A stretch of DNA of 64,000 nt from Vitis vinifera (lineage: Eukaryota; Streptophyta; Magnoliopsida; Vitales; Vitaceae), in NCBI RefSeq assembly GCF_030704535.1, contig NC_081822.1:33587501-33651500 (forward strand), in the 5' to 3' direction. Positions 10,800-21,942 of the stretch are shown here, one piece after another. Below the pieces are notes generated by a model. That model was given only the letters and a program-made list of their open reading frames with translations. It was not told the origin of the DNA and ran no database searches. A program made the translations under genes and the position numbers. Position 1 is the stretch's first letter. Each line of letters begins with the position of its first letter.

Positions 10800-12720
10800 T
10801 GATTAATTAGGACTTGTACATTGCCTCCCTTAAAGCAAACTCTTTAAATTTCATCATATCCATCATTTTTTTTTCAATTTGAGCTATGTTTCTACCTTGA
10901 TGCGCTCTTATAAAAATGTTCGCAATTTGATTTTCAAAAGAAAATATTTAAAGCATAATTTTTTATACCAACTCCCGAGCATAGTGAAACTTGATCTTAG
11001 TGTGTTTGCTTCTTCCATAAAATACTAGATTATTGGTTAATGTTATTGTTGATTTATTATAGAAAAAATTCTTTGTGAGAATTTTTTAAGTATTCTTCGA
11101 ATTAGACATTGTTTGATGCAACCATACTACAATATACTCAACTTGTATGGTTGGCAAAGCAATCATATGTTGAATGACCAAGAAAAAAACCTTTGAACTA
11201 AAATTAAATGCATTGTTTAAAATACTTTTTTATTTCTCTTCATTAATTCCTAAATCGCTATCTCTACTTCCAAGATCTTGTTAGTGTATGCAGAATAAAC
11301 ACTACCATGTTATGTATCTTGGATATATATAGTTAGATATGCTTTATTGCTTGCAAATGAGATACCACATTATGTATCTTTGATATATAGTTAAACATGC
11401 TTTATTGCTTGCAAATGAGATTGACGTGGAGACTTCATGAATCCACCTTCAAATATGGTATTTGGTATTGTAAAAGTCGAATATTGCAAACTCTTCAACA
11501 TTCTTTTAAAATTTGTAGGATTAACAAACTCACTCAAGCTATCATTGCCTAATTTTAATCTTTTTTCAATTGGAACTAGAATAGGACTGTATGATTCTAT
11601 CTTGAATTTTTTAAGAATATCACTTGCATACTTCTTTTGAAAAATAAAGATACCATTATCTACTTAAATTACTTCAATCCCAATAAAATAGAATATCAAT
11701 CTATCATATCAAACCGACCTATCATCACTTTTTTTGAATTCTATTATCATCTTTAAAGTATCATCAATGATAATTAAATCATTCATGTATAAACACACAA
11801 AGATAATATTACTCATAAAATTTGATTTGACATATAAAATGTGTGTTGATAAGGACATCTTTGAAATATGTTTATTATAAAATAGATATCAATACATGTG
11901 CATTATGCTTTTATTGTCTATTTCAATTAATATAAGGTTTTTTAGCTTATAAACCAGTTCCTCTTTCCCTTTCATCACATATCTTTGAGGTTGCTCAACA
12001 TAAACCTCTTCTTCTAATTTTGCCATTGAAGAAAGTTAATTTTACATCCATTTAAAAATTTTCCAATTGTTTTGTGTAGCAAGAGAAAAAAATCATGCAA
12101 ACAATGTCAATTCTAAGAATAGGTATAAATATTTAAAAGATAATCAATACCTTATTTTTGCTTGTAACCCTTTTACAACCAATCTTATCATAAAGTGAGC
12201 AACTTCTCCATTTGCTTGTACTTGGTTTTCTACACTCACTTAACATCAATTGGCTTCTTGGAATTAAGAGAGATTTGTAAACTCTATGTTTTTCAATTAC
12301 ATAAATTTCTTCATCTGTGACCTTAAGCCATCAATCATTTTAGGCGGCTTCCTCATAATTCAATGGATCACAATTTAAAATTAATTAATTCTTCACATAT
12401 TCAGCCACTTTCATCACCAACCACATAATCTTGCAAACATGTAGTTAAGACTATAAATGTCTTGATGACTTTGTAGGACACCAAGTCATAATAAGTGCAC
12501 TAGTAGGCTGCATACTTTGGTCTTCGACTTCCTCTTTAAGAATAATGTGAATATTTGATTATCCTTTTTTATGATTATAGGACCAGTTTTATACTGCTTG
12601 TTCATTAAAAATCATATCACAATTAAGAATAACCTTCTACTTGGTTTGTGGATTGTATAACTTATATAGCCTTTTGTCACTTAATTTTAACTACTAAAAA
12701 TACATTTTTGACCTTTATTG
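10800..12720 (-). pseudogene. Dead Ty1/copia polyprotein (integrase end, RT, RNase H)
   Basis: Read on the minus strand, copia pol motifs appear in the correct order but are broken by stops and frameshifts. They are LYKLYNPQTK-KVILNCD near 12640 (end of the integrase region), MDVKLTFFNGKI followed by EEEVYVEQPQRYVMKG near 12050-11970 (start of reverse transcriptase), IIFVCLYMNDLIII near 11790 (the YVDD active-site region, here YMND), YFIGIEV and IFQKKYASDILKKFK near 11690-11610, and VFYGRSKHTKIKFHYARELV near 11030-10970 (RNase H tail). The catalytic YxDD is mutated to YMND. No LTRs were identified at the ends. An old, inactive copy. Confidence 0.8.
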
Positions 12721-13309
12721 TCAAGTTTTTCATAAAGAATTAGGCATATGAGCACATGTTATGCTACTTAACACGCTTAGATAACAAATGTTAGGTTTCA
12801 TATGATCAATACTTGGTATTAGGAGACATTGAAATTAAGTACTAGTTAACTTGAAATTTGTATAATAGTAATAATAAATGATAAGTTAATAGAAAAATAA
12901 ATAATCCATGATTATTGTTAATTAATTGAGGCAGTTACACTTAAACAAGTACATCATGAATTATATGTCCCTCACCTAAAATATAGCCCATAAAAGATGT
13001 AGAAATATGGTAATCCAAACAATTTTTTTTTTCTTTCAATTTAATTAAGAATACGTGATATAAACCATATATAATTAATTCTAATGAATTTATAAGAGAT
13101 TTTGATTAATAAGAATTTGCTTATTAAACACATCGTGTTTGTTGACTATATCGAGGAGAACCAATATTAAAAAATAAAGGAAATTATGGAAATATGACAA
13201 CAAATTAACAAAACCTATTTGAATGGAAATCCATGAGCCTAGACAGTACATAAGAAAAATGAGCAAGGAAAGGGATGGAATTCACTCAGGGGCATCTCTC
13301 GCCGTTGTT
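12721..13309. other. AT-rich intergenic sequence
   Basis: No open frame, RNA gene or recognisable repeat. This may include the decayed 5' part of the copia element to its left. Confidence 0.4.
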
Positions 13310-13651
13310 TTCTCCTTTTCACACATCACATGACTATCTTTACGGGGTCTTGTTGCATTTTCTTTCATTTATCCTTTAACACGCTTCTAGGACCGATTTG
13401 CAGAAGAAGTGGACCACTTTATTTACTTTATGCAGAAGTACAAGTCTTTAGCAAGTCCACTCCAATCTCTCATTTAGTGGAAGTGAGGCATGGCTTGGAT
13501 TTCTCACCAACATCAGTAATTCTTAGATCCGCTGGTTCAATCTTTTGCTTCTTATTCTCCTTTTCAGAATTATATTAATCAATTGAAGCACTTTTCGCAA
13601 CAGGTAATTTGGAGTGGTAACTCAAATCTCTTCATCTCTCTAATCTTCCAT

Positions 13652-13770
13652 AATGAATGTTGCAACTTTTTCTTCTTCTCAATGCAAGCAAGCATGATGT
13701 CTTCCTCAGCTTTGGAGGAGAAGACACGCGCAAAAACATTACCACCCATTCTTTCATTTATCCATTAACA
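13652..13770 (+). pseudogene. Truncated TIR exon, copy 1
   Basis: ATGAATGTTGCAAC begins MNVATFSSSQ, like the start of the neighbouring TNLs. After a frame change the sequence reads SKHDVFLSFGGEDTRKNITT, the first TIR strand and box, and then diverges into the start of the next tandem unit. The rest of the TIR domain, including the catalytic glutamate, is missing. It is preceded by promoter or 5' UTR-like sequence repeated in the other copies. Confidence 0.75.
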
Positions 13771-14101
13771 TGCTTCCAGGACCAATTTGCACAAGAAGTG
13801 GACCCCTTTATTTACTTTCTGCAGAAGTACAAGTCTTCAGCAAGTCCACTCCAATCTGTCATCTAGTGGAAGTGAGGCATGGCTTGGATTTCTCACCAAT
13901 GTCTGTAATTCCGTAGGTTCAGTATTTTGCTTCTTATTATCCTTAAGCATTTGCTGTGGAGGATTTCTGCTATCCGCTTTAGTTAAATGCATCCTTGCTT
14001 CTCTTCTCCTTTTCAGAATTATATTAATCAATAGAAGCACTTTTCTCTACAGGTAATTTGGAGTGGTAACTCAAACCTCTTCATCTCTCTGCTTCTCCGT
14101 A

Positions 14102-14193
14102 ATGGATGCTGCAACTTTTTCTTCTTCTCAATGCAAGTATGATGTCTTGCTCAGCTTTAGAGAAGACACGCGCAAGAACTTTATCCCACACTA
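14102..14193 (+). pseudogene. Truncated TIR exon, copy 2
   Basis: ATGGATGCTGCAAC reads MDAATFSSSQCKYDVLLSF followed by REDTRKNFIPH and a stop, in one frame. A TIR domain should continue for another 130 residues. One glycine of the RGEDTR box has been lost by a 3-nt deletion. This remnant has the same context as copies 1 and 3. Confidence 0.78.
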
Positions 14194-14251
14194 ATTATTA
14201 GAAAATTGATAAATGATAAAACTTTTATTCACATGCTAGCATGTGCTAATT

Positions 14252-14267
14252 CATAAAAATAAAAATA

Positions 14268-14296
<29 letters not shown>
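14252..14296. repeat. (AAAAAT)n-type microsatellite
   Basis: Six-base ATAAAA-type repeat in about eight tandem units. It lies where the two copies of block A differ, so it is probably a duplication-specific expansion. Confidence 0.9.
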
Positions 14297-14298
<2 letters not shown>

Positions 14299-14982
14299 AA
14301 AAGGAAGACATATCATTGGAATCCAACAATGAGGTTTTCAGTCTTTCACATTCGAAACAATATATTACAAACGACTTCAATTTCACACGAGGATGGGATG
14401 TGAGTAGAATAACATTCCATTCCGTTTAAATTGAAATGCCTTATAAGTCTAATAAATTAATTAATTTAATTGATCATTTTTAATATGCTAATAACAGATA
14501 GCACACATATACCATTAATGTTAATATTTACGCTCATAATTGATTTAATTAATTCCAAAAACTCCTTGAACAAAACAAAAGAAAATCTGAAGCAAAATGA
14601 TAGTTGTAGCTTTGTACAGCTAACAATAAGTGAATAATAAAGCTCAATGTTCTTAACTGCAAAACAGAAATGGAAAAATAGCTGTGATTGAAGAGTACGA
14701 CTGTGAGAAATCTGAACACACGACAATGACAAATAGCAATAACTAAAAACAGTGACTAGTGTTTGGTCATGATGACTACAATAAGTTGCTTCTTCAACAA
14801 GTAAAGAAAATGCTCCCATCAACATGCGGTTAAGAGGACGAAAGCACGTTGAAGGTCAAAAATCAAAATAAAACTTTTGCCTCCACACAGTTGCCTTGCT
14901 TTTACTTTCCATGTGACATTGAAATCAACCCTTTTTAATCCAACGATTACATTTTCATCCCTTGTGCATAATGGCCATATGT

Positions 14983-15030
<48 letters not shown>
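14983..15030. repeat. Compound (TA)n(GA)n microsatellite
   Basis: About 26 bases of TA followed by about 22 bases of GA. The second copy of block A has only short tatata sequence at the corresponding place (about 39707). Confidence 0.93.
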
Positions 15031-16640
15031 ACATTAATAGTACATTGCACATTATATTATTGATTCGTTAGATTGTGAATAATCGCAACAATTTTACCAT
15101 ACATATACTTTTTTTTAATAAACGTTTCATATAAAATTTTCAAGGGATTTTTTTTTATCATTTTCCTTTTTTTTCTTTTTCCAATTGTTATAAAAATTAT
15201 ACCAATATTAAGACTTGCATTGATATTTTCATAAAATCCAAGCACCATTATTTTTATTGATATATATTTTCAACATTGGATTAATTGGAATTTTTTATAA
15301 GAGTATGGTAGTTTAAAAAAATTATTTCTAAACTACTATAACAGGAAAAATAATTCCAAATTTATTGTAATTTTTATTAAGTAGGAAAGAGGAAAATATA
15401 TATATTTTTTAAATCATCTCTTTAAAGATGATTTATGGGGAAATCGTCGATGAGAAATCATCTTTTGAAGATATGATTTTCTAAAAAAAAATCCATTTTT
15501 CCATTCCCTAAAACTAATATACTTTTACAATAATATAATTATTATAAATATATATTATAAAATTAATTAAATTTATTTATTAAATTTAATATATAAAAAT
15601 AGCTATAATTATTTAGATATTTATCAACAATAATATTTATAAAAATACAAATTGTGTTTAAAATTCTATATTTAAAGATTTTATATTAAATTAGATATTA
15701 ATATAAAAAAATGAAATTTTTAGGAAATATTATTAGACTCATATTGTATTTCCAATTTTTTCTTGAATCTATATTTTCTAATGATGTGATTTAACCAAAT
15801 GAAAGTTAATATTTTATTTTTATATTTTTAGTTTTAAAGTTTTTTTTTTTTAGTTTTAATCGTATTTTTAATTCTTAAAATTTCTTATTTTATCAATTTC
15901 AAATCAATTCTTAGGGAAAAAAAATTATCAATCGGTGTTATTAACCTCACAAAGTAAAAGGTCATTTTAGGAAATAATAATTTGACTTGTGAAAAAGTGT
16001 ATATATTTTAAAATATTTTTAAATGAATAAAGATAAAATTGATTTATAAAAATTAGGGTTCATTTTTCTATATTTTATCAAATTAGCGAGTCAAAACCCA
16101 CTTTTCCCTTTTTTTTAATATGAAAGTAAAAGAAACAAAAAGTAATAAATAAATATTATTAATCTTATAAATAAAAATAATAGAAAACTAAATTAATTTC
16201 TAGTTATAGTTATAATTAATTGAATGAATTTAAATATAAAATTAGAGATAAATACCAAAATGTTTTTTAAATCAATATCTAATTTATATTTTTATAAATA
16301 TTATTATTGATAATTATAATTATTTTTATATATTGAATTTAGTAAATAAAATTAAATAATTTTATAATACATATATTATAATAATTTATATCTAATAATA
16401 TTATTATTAAAAAAAAGAAAATGGAAATGAAAATAGTTTGAGATGATTTCCTTCCCTATTTTACTATTTTTAGAAATGGAAATGAAAATCAGTCTCTTGA
16501 GAAGATGATTTTTTTTTTTAATTTTAAAATTTTATATTTATATAAATTGTCTCTTGAAGAGACACTTTCAGAATAAGCCTTTAAAAAAAATTGTAAAATA
16601 ATTTAGAAATTATTTTTTCAAGAAACGCTTTTTACCTATA

Positions 16641-16748
16641 TGTGGACCCCATATTTCGGCTCATGTGTTTCCCACTCGATGGCGAGCTCGATTTTTATTT
16701 TGAAAAATGATTTTATTGATTAGGAAAAATGACTCGGAGTCGCCATTT
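16641..16748 (-). repeat. 108-bp terminal piece of LTR 3' end, duplicated
   Basis: Same sequence as the first ~105 bases from 16749 (TGTGGACCCC, ATTTCGGCTCATG, CACTCGATGGCGAGCTCG). It stops at ggagtcgcca-ttt and then restarts with TGTGG at 16749. The ggagtcgcca-ttt-TGTGG junction is the one seen between the primer site and the LTR at 21930-21947. Confidence 0.75.
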
Positions 16749-18300
16749 TGTGGACCCCGCATTTCGGCTCATGCGTTTCCCACTCGATGGCGAGCTCGAT
16801 TTTTTATTTTGAAAAATTGATTTTATTGATTAAGAAAAATGACTTGGAGTCGCCACTTATTTTTGTTTTATTTTTAAAGGGTAAACAAAATAAGACGACT
16901 CCTTGTTTTGGAAAAGGTGGTCTTTGAAAAACCGGATCGGGTTCGGGGGTCAGGTTACTTATCGGGAAGGTACGGTAAAAATCGTAGCACCCCTCTAAGC
17001 CCCTAAAGTCGGGTCTCTACTAATAAAGTGAAGCAATCATGACAATTGATGAGTAAATCAATGAATACCCAAAGTGATCATGCACGTATGAGTTTGAATA
17101 TGCATAGACAATGATTAGATGGAAAGTGGGTACGTACCTCGGCAATAAGCCACCATGCACTATCAAGAGAGAGGATTAGTGCACAATTAAGGAATAATAG
17201 CATGCATGTTAGAGAGCAGGATAAATAAATCATGTATGATAACCAAGTCAATCAATCAGATCAATCAATTGATCACAAGATCATGTATGTGGGGCCCCCA
17301 CCAAAGCCCATTTATTTTGCATGAATTAAATCCGTAAATTCCATTATTCAGAATTACAAAATTTGATTCTTTGCTTATTTCAAAACATTTTTTTAAAATA
17401 GAGGAGGTGTGAAAATGGCTTGCCAGAAAGAAAGTGGCATCCAATTTTTATTAAAAATGTGATTTTTAGGACCTAAAACCCTAAGGATGAGAATTAAAAA
17501 AAAACTAAAATTATTGAAAGGGTTAGAAGATTGGAAAACTATTTAATAGCTTGAACTTGAAAAAGATGTAAGAAATAGGAGTATGAGAGATTATTCATAA
17601 AAAAAAAACAAATAAGGATAAAACATAGAGAGAATGATAGTTCAAGAGACTTGGTCGTCAGTATTATTGGAGTTGCTTTTCTATTTTGGGCGGAAATGGA
17701 TTCAGCGGATCGCGAGTGTCTGACGAACCAAGTTATCCGGGGAATCTGAATTGTCGGCTGTGGATGCTCTCCGGGTAAGCGCCATCAGAGGATCCGGACA
17801 TGTCTGACGGGGGAAGTTGAATCGCCCTCTCCCATCTGGCGTCAGGCGCCGGATGTGAAATACGTGAGGAAGGTGGAACGTCGGCCGGACAGAATTCCAG
17901 ATGTGAGACATCCGGAGAAGGGGGGACAGCGGCCGGACAGAATTCCGGATGTGAGACATCCGGAGAAGGTGGGATGTCAGCGGACAGAATTCCGGATGTG
18001 AGACATCCGGAGAAGGTGGGACGTCAGCGGGACAGAATTCCGGATGTGAGACATCCGGAGAAGGTGGGATGTCAGCGGACAGAATTCCGGATGTGAGACA
18101 TCCGAAGAAGGTGGGATGTCAGCAGGACAGAATTCCAGATGTGAGACATCCGGAGAAGGTGGGATGTCGGTGGGACAGAATTCCGGATGTGAGACATCCG
18201 GAGAAGGTGGGATGTCAGCGGACAGAATTCCAGATGTGAGACATCCGGAGAAGGTGGGACGTCGGCTGGACAGAAATCTTCCCCGGACGGAATGATAAAT
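16749..18300 (-). mobile_element. 3' portion of LTR, minus orientation, with minisatellite
   Basis: From TGTGGACCCC at 16749 this matches the copies starting at 21943 and ending at 23698. Shared landmarks are AAAACCGGATCGGG, GGGTCAGGTTACTTATCGGG, AAAGTCGGGTCTCTACTAAT, CCCACCAAAGCC, GGCGGAAATGGAT, and GAGGATCCGGACATGTCTGA. It extends beyond the other copies through the 47-bp minisatellite. The LTR start could not be located, so the inner boundary is approximate. Confidence 0.65.
17880..18275. repeat. 47-48-bp minisatellite, about eight copies, each with a hairpin
   Basis: The unit starts GACAGAATTCCGG and contains CCGGATGTGAGACATCCGG, a perfect 8-bp stem around a 3-base loop, followed by AGAAGGTGGGATGTCAGCG. 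About eight units lie in tandem with mostly single-base differences. A few units carry CCAGATGT or CCGAAG, which break the stem on one side. It belongs to the LTR; part of one unit sits in the loop of the palindrome at 22806-22839. Confidence 0.88.
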
Positions 18301-21300
18301 AATAAATAAATGAAAAGAAATGCAGACACGACCCCACAAATCAAAAGCATGTGATGAACCTTCTTTCAAAATTTTCCAGAACAGAGAGAATGAGTAAGTA
18401 TACTCCAGGCATCGAGGATAACCCGCAAACAATCAAGACACAGAGGAGAGCAGTTTAAAATAGTCGGTGTAAACAAGTTGAAAGCCTAGTTAGAAATCAA
18501 GCACAACATGGAGGCAAACGAACTCAGATTCCATAAGAACATAATAAAATCTCCAAAGCTCGCATCTAAACACCGAAATAGAATCTTATCGATATCCAAA
18601 AACAAAATAGAGATGGTAATGAACAGGGTCCATACCTAAAAAGCTTCCTCGCAGATCCAAGCTCACTTGACTTCGAGCCCTGTTTTTCTGATCCCTTTTC
18701 GAAGATGCCCAAATCAGGACCTCTTTTCCCCAAAAAACTACCTCTCGGACTCTCCTCTATCATATGAACTCAATGAAGCAACCTGGCACGTCCATACACA
18801 TGCCCAATGAAGAATGATACGATGAATAATACGCTATCATCATTTTTTATTTTATCTTTTTTTTTTTTTTTTTTTGCGCGTACTCTGATCAATAGTGAAT
18901 GATATCCCATGAAATACATAGCTAAATGCATAAACTCTCCCCATGTACTGATGTAACATGAATCCTCACTAACAAGACAACCTCTCAAAAATAAGATCTC
19001 TGGACCACTGCCCATAAGGTGAATGGGGGAAAGAACGTGACAATTCTCCATGCAATGACGTGTGAGAAACCACCACTCAAGGTGAAATACGGATAATGTC
19101 GAGTAAGCAATGATGAAAGAAAAGACAGAGAACGAATATCACAAGAGGTGATATGTGATATCGGAAAATAGTGATGAAATGATATCCAAGTGGAAAATAT
19201 CACAATGAAGAGTGAAGAATGAGGCTCGAATATATATGTCAGGTTCGGAACTCATGACGTATCCAAACATAGCATGCAAGCACTATAGGGTCCCCAACCC
19301 GATGTAATAGGTAAATGAGGTGATGAAATAAAAGGTTATGATGCTCATGTGAGGCTCAATGGGCTAGCAACGGGTAACTCTATACGTAAGGATGATAGGG
19401 TCAATGGGCTCATGAAATGATGGCCACCCATCCTTTAACCACAACCTCGAACATCGTGCTTTCAAGATCTCACATGGTCAATACTAACGACTAGCATCCG
19501 TCCAACAAAATCATGTCAACTCCTCTGAAATCGTGTGAAATCTCTCACTAATGCTCTGTGATAACCGTCAATGTCCTCTGATAATCACCTCACTCCATTA
19601 TCATAAGCCACTCACCACCGTCTCATAAAATCACCATCTCTAATCATCCCGACCCTCTGAAGTCATGTGCAATGACTTAAATCTGGATGCTCCATGATAA
19701 CCCCTCTATCTCAACAATATCGTCAAACAGTCAAACCACTCTCTCATCATGATCCATCCATCATCGTGTAAAGCTCACCTCGGGTCTAACCATCTCGGAC
19801 TCTACCTAGTTAGATCAAGGAAATGATGGAAAGGAAAGGCAATGGTACTGTAGCATGATAAGGCGAACAAGGGTAGTAAAGTCGTGTAATGGTACCAAGG
19901 GGTGGTGTCATGTCAGGCTCAAAATGGGTAGGTCGCCAAGTCCATAGAGTCAGGGTATGGATATGGATATGGTACTGCTCTGAACGGAAGGTGAAATGGG
20001 TCACAATCTCGAACTCCCTAGGTCGATCCCCTAATCCTAGGTCAATAGGCTCAATATCCTCCATGATAGGTCAGGCCAGAGTGATCGCGATGTGCAAATG
20101 AAAATATGTCTTAAATCAAAAGTACAACACATCATATGAAATATGGTCCTGTGATGGCAATCCTAAACTGGAAATATGATAGAAACTCTAAGGTCATAAA
20201 GGTGTCCACTGTGAGATGGCTGCAAATGTGACTAAAGAATTTCTATCAACGATCCAAAAAATGAATGAGGTGTGAAAAACAACACTATCATGAGATCGAT
20301 ACTCCATCTATAACAAAATATCTCTGATTCACTTTCAACCCAAACTCAATAAAGAAAAATGATTAGGTGGTAAAGGCGAACATCTCAAAAATGGTGTGAA
20401 TGTGAAAACTCGCCTTTCACCTTTCTGTAATGAAAAATCTGGTTGAAAGTAGAATCAGGTGAGTCAACTAAAGAATGAAGTATCAAGCCCATGATAGGTG
20501 AAGAATATAAAAAAAGTGAGCACAATCAATGAGCATATCCCAAAACATCAAGTAAGTGTCAACAAAGTGAAAGGATGTGTCGAGCCAAGAAAGAAAAACG
20601 AAAGCCCTAAGGAAAAACATGACAAACCCATCGAGTGAAAAACGTAATCCAAGGTGACACAATAAAGGTGGTCCAACTGATACTCAAACTCAAACCGATC
20701 TCTAAGCACTCTCAAATGGAGACTAAAAAACAGAAGGAGTAACAAATCCAAACTGTGACTACAGAGGCTCTGAAGGCTCTCAGATGCACCCATGTGTGAG
20801 GAAGGAATCCTAATCAAAGGATCTATAGCTCAACCTACAAGGTCAAGGTGGCTCTAAGAGGAAATAGGTGGACTTTAAAAGATCCATAGCAGAAGCGATC
20901 GTACCCTCTGGTGGTACGCAACCCTCTACACGCCTCCGAAGAGACGGGGCGCTTCCATGCAAGGTGGACATCACCTCCACACATGCACTACCTCGACATC
21001 CCAGGGGGTTTCCTATTGTGAAGCATCTCAAACTCTCAACGCTCAATGGTCAACTAGAGTGCACAGTGAACGGTGTGGGTGCATCCGATAACCCTAAGAA
21101 GCTAAAACGGGAAATGAAACACACTGGCCACACAAATATCCATGAAACCTAGCTCCGGGCTATACAAGTCTTCAATGATCAGACTCCAATCGTCATCAAA
21201 GAGTCGCTCTCCTCCAGAATGCTCCCGTGCATCGATATAGGCCGTCGCTAGACCCTACTCCCAATCACTAGCTCGGTCGAAGAGCAAACAAAGCAACAAG

Positions 21301-21918
21301 TCTCGTATCAAATACAAGACCAAGGAAAACAATGTCGATCGAGACTAGGGACTTGGAAATAAGGGGATAAGTGTGTATCCCACATAGACACGCAACTCAT
21401 GCAGTCACATCAGGATGAGAGGAGTCATGCAACAGACAGTCATGCAAAACAGGTATATATCATCCAAATCTACACACAAACTAATTGAAAAGAATATCTG
21501 GCAATGATAGCATGCTCCATGATAGTCAAGATAATATATAACCGAGAGAAACAATCGTGTCAAATCAAATGATATGCAATGGTGAGTCTATGCATGTGAG
21601 GTGATCAGAACAAAACATGGCAAAATCAGAGTCACCATTCTAAGCGAGGTAAGATGATCAATCAACATAATCAGCATATCAATGCCCCAAACAAATATAG
21701 CAATGAAGCACGGGAAAAATTGCCACAATCGGAATCCTCAATCAAGATAAACAATCATCATAATCAACACGTCAATGTCCCAAGTAAAAACAAACACCCA
21801 AGCATGCATCCAATAGTATCAGGAACTCTCAATGTGCAATCAAGAGACAGGTATCCACTGACCGACTCATCAAACACCACATTTGCTTCATCCTAAGTTC
21901 AAGCTTGACCCTCTAAAA
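18300..21918 (-). mobile_element. Non-coding internal region (and possibly LTR 5' part) of the retroelement
   Basis: About 3.6 kb with moderate GC. No frame exceeds about 95 codons on either strand. No gag zinc knuckle, protease, RT or integrase motif was seen in six frames. The primer-binding site at its high-coordinate end shows that the element reads on the minus strand. Its lower part may include the beginning of the 3' LTR, whose start I could not find. Such a long internal region without genes fits a large retrotransposon derivative. Confidence 0.5.
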
Positions 21919-21921
21919 GTG

Positions 21922-21939
21922 TCCCCAGCGGAGTCGCCA
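21922..21939 (-). other. Retrotransposon primer-binding site (tRNA-Arg type)
   Basis: On the minus strand the LTR ends ...GGTCCACA at 21943, followed by AAA and then TGGCGACTCCGCTGGGGA. This starts with the TGG complementary to a CCA tail and sits 3 nt after the LTR. From memory, plant tRNA-Arg (ACG) ends ...CCCCAGTGGAGTCG plus CCA, which would pair with one mismatch or G-U. This fixes the element's orientation as minus. Confidence 0.75.
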
Positions 21940-21942
21940 TTT

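Larger units (their letters stand above)
13310..15284. repeat. Segmental duplication block A, left copy
   Basis: This block aligns with 38155-39970. Shared anchors are ccttttcacacatcaca(t)ga, caagtccactc-aatct, ggaagtgaggcatggcttgg, tggagtggtaactcaaa, the truncated TIR exon, tgataaatgataaaac, ataagtctaataaattaatt, gcacgttgaaggtc and, at its end, tcattttccttttt-type sequence leading to acatt-gattaa. The left copy has an additional tandem unit (13360-13740 and 13748-14200 are two copies of a region present once at 38215-38620). It ends at the insertion point of the 11.5-kb island. Confidence 0.8.

Noticed and set aside
13330..13578. Open frame upstream of TIR remnant 1 (and its counterpart 38018-38443)
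   Set aside because: It lies in promoter or leader-like duplicated sequence. The copies do not keep the frame in a way that suggests coding selection.
17880..18275. CRISPR-like array of 47-bp repeats
   Set aside because: Units are directly contiguous with no variable spacers, lie inside a plant LTR, and form an ordinary minisatellite.
17702..18432. Open frames with repeated MSHIRNSVRPLSPLLR-type peptides
   Set aside because: Direct translation of the minisatellite. The repeat is a DNA feature of the LTR, with no start context or homologue evident.
18566..21152. Possible gag or other genes in the retroelement internal region
   Set aside because: Frames are under 100 codons and scattered over both strands. 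No zinc knuckle, protease, RT, RNase H or integrase motifs were visible.
21919..21942. Possible tRNA-Arg gene
   Set aside because: Only the 3'-end-like 18-21 nt are present, complementary in orientation and 3 nt from an LTR. This is a primer-binding site, not a tRNA.
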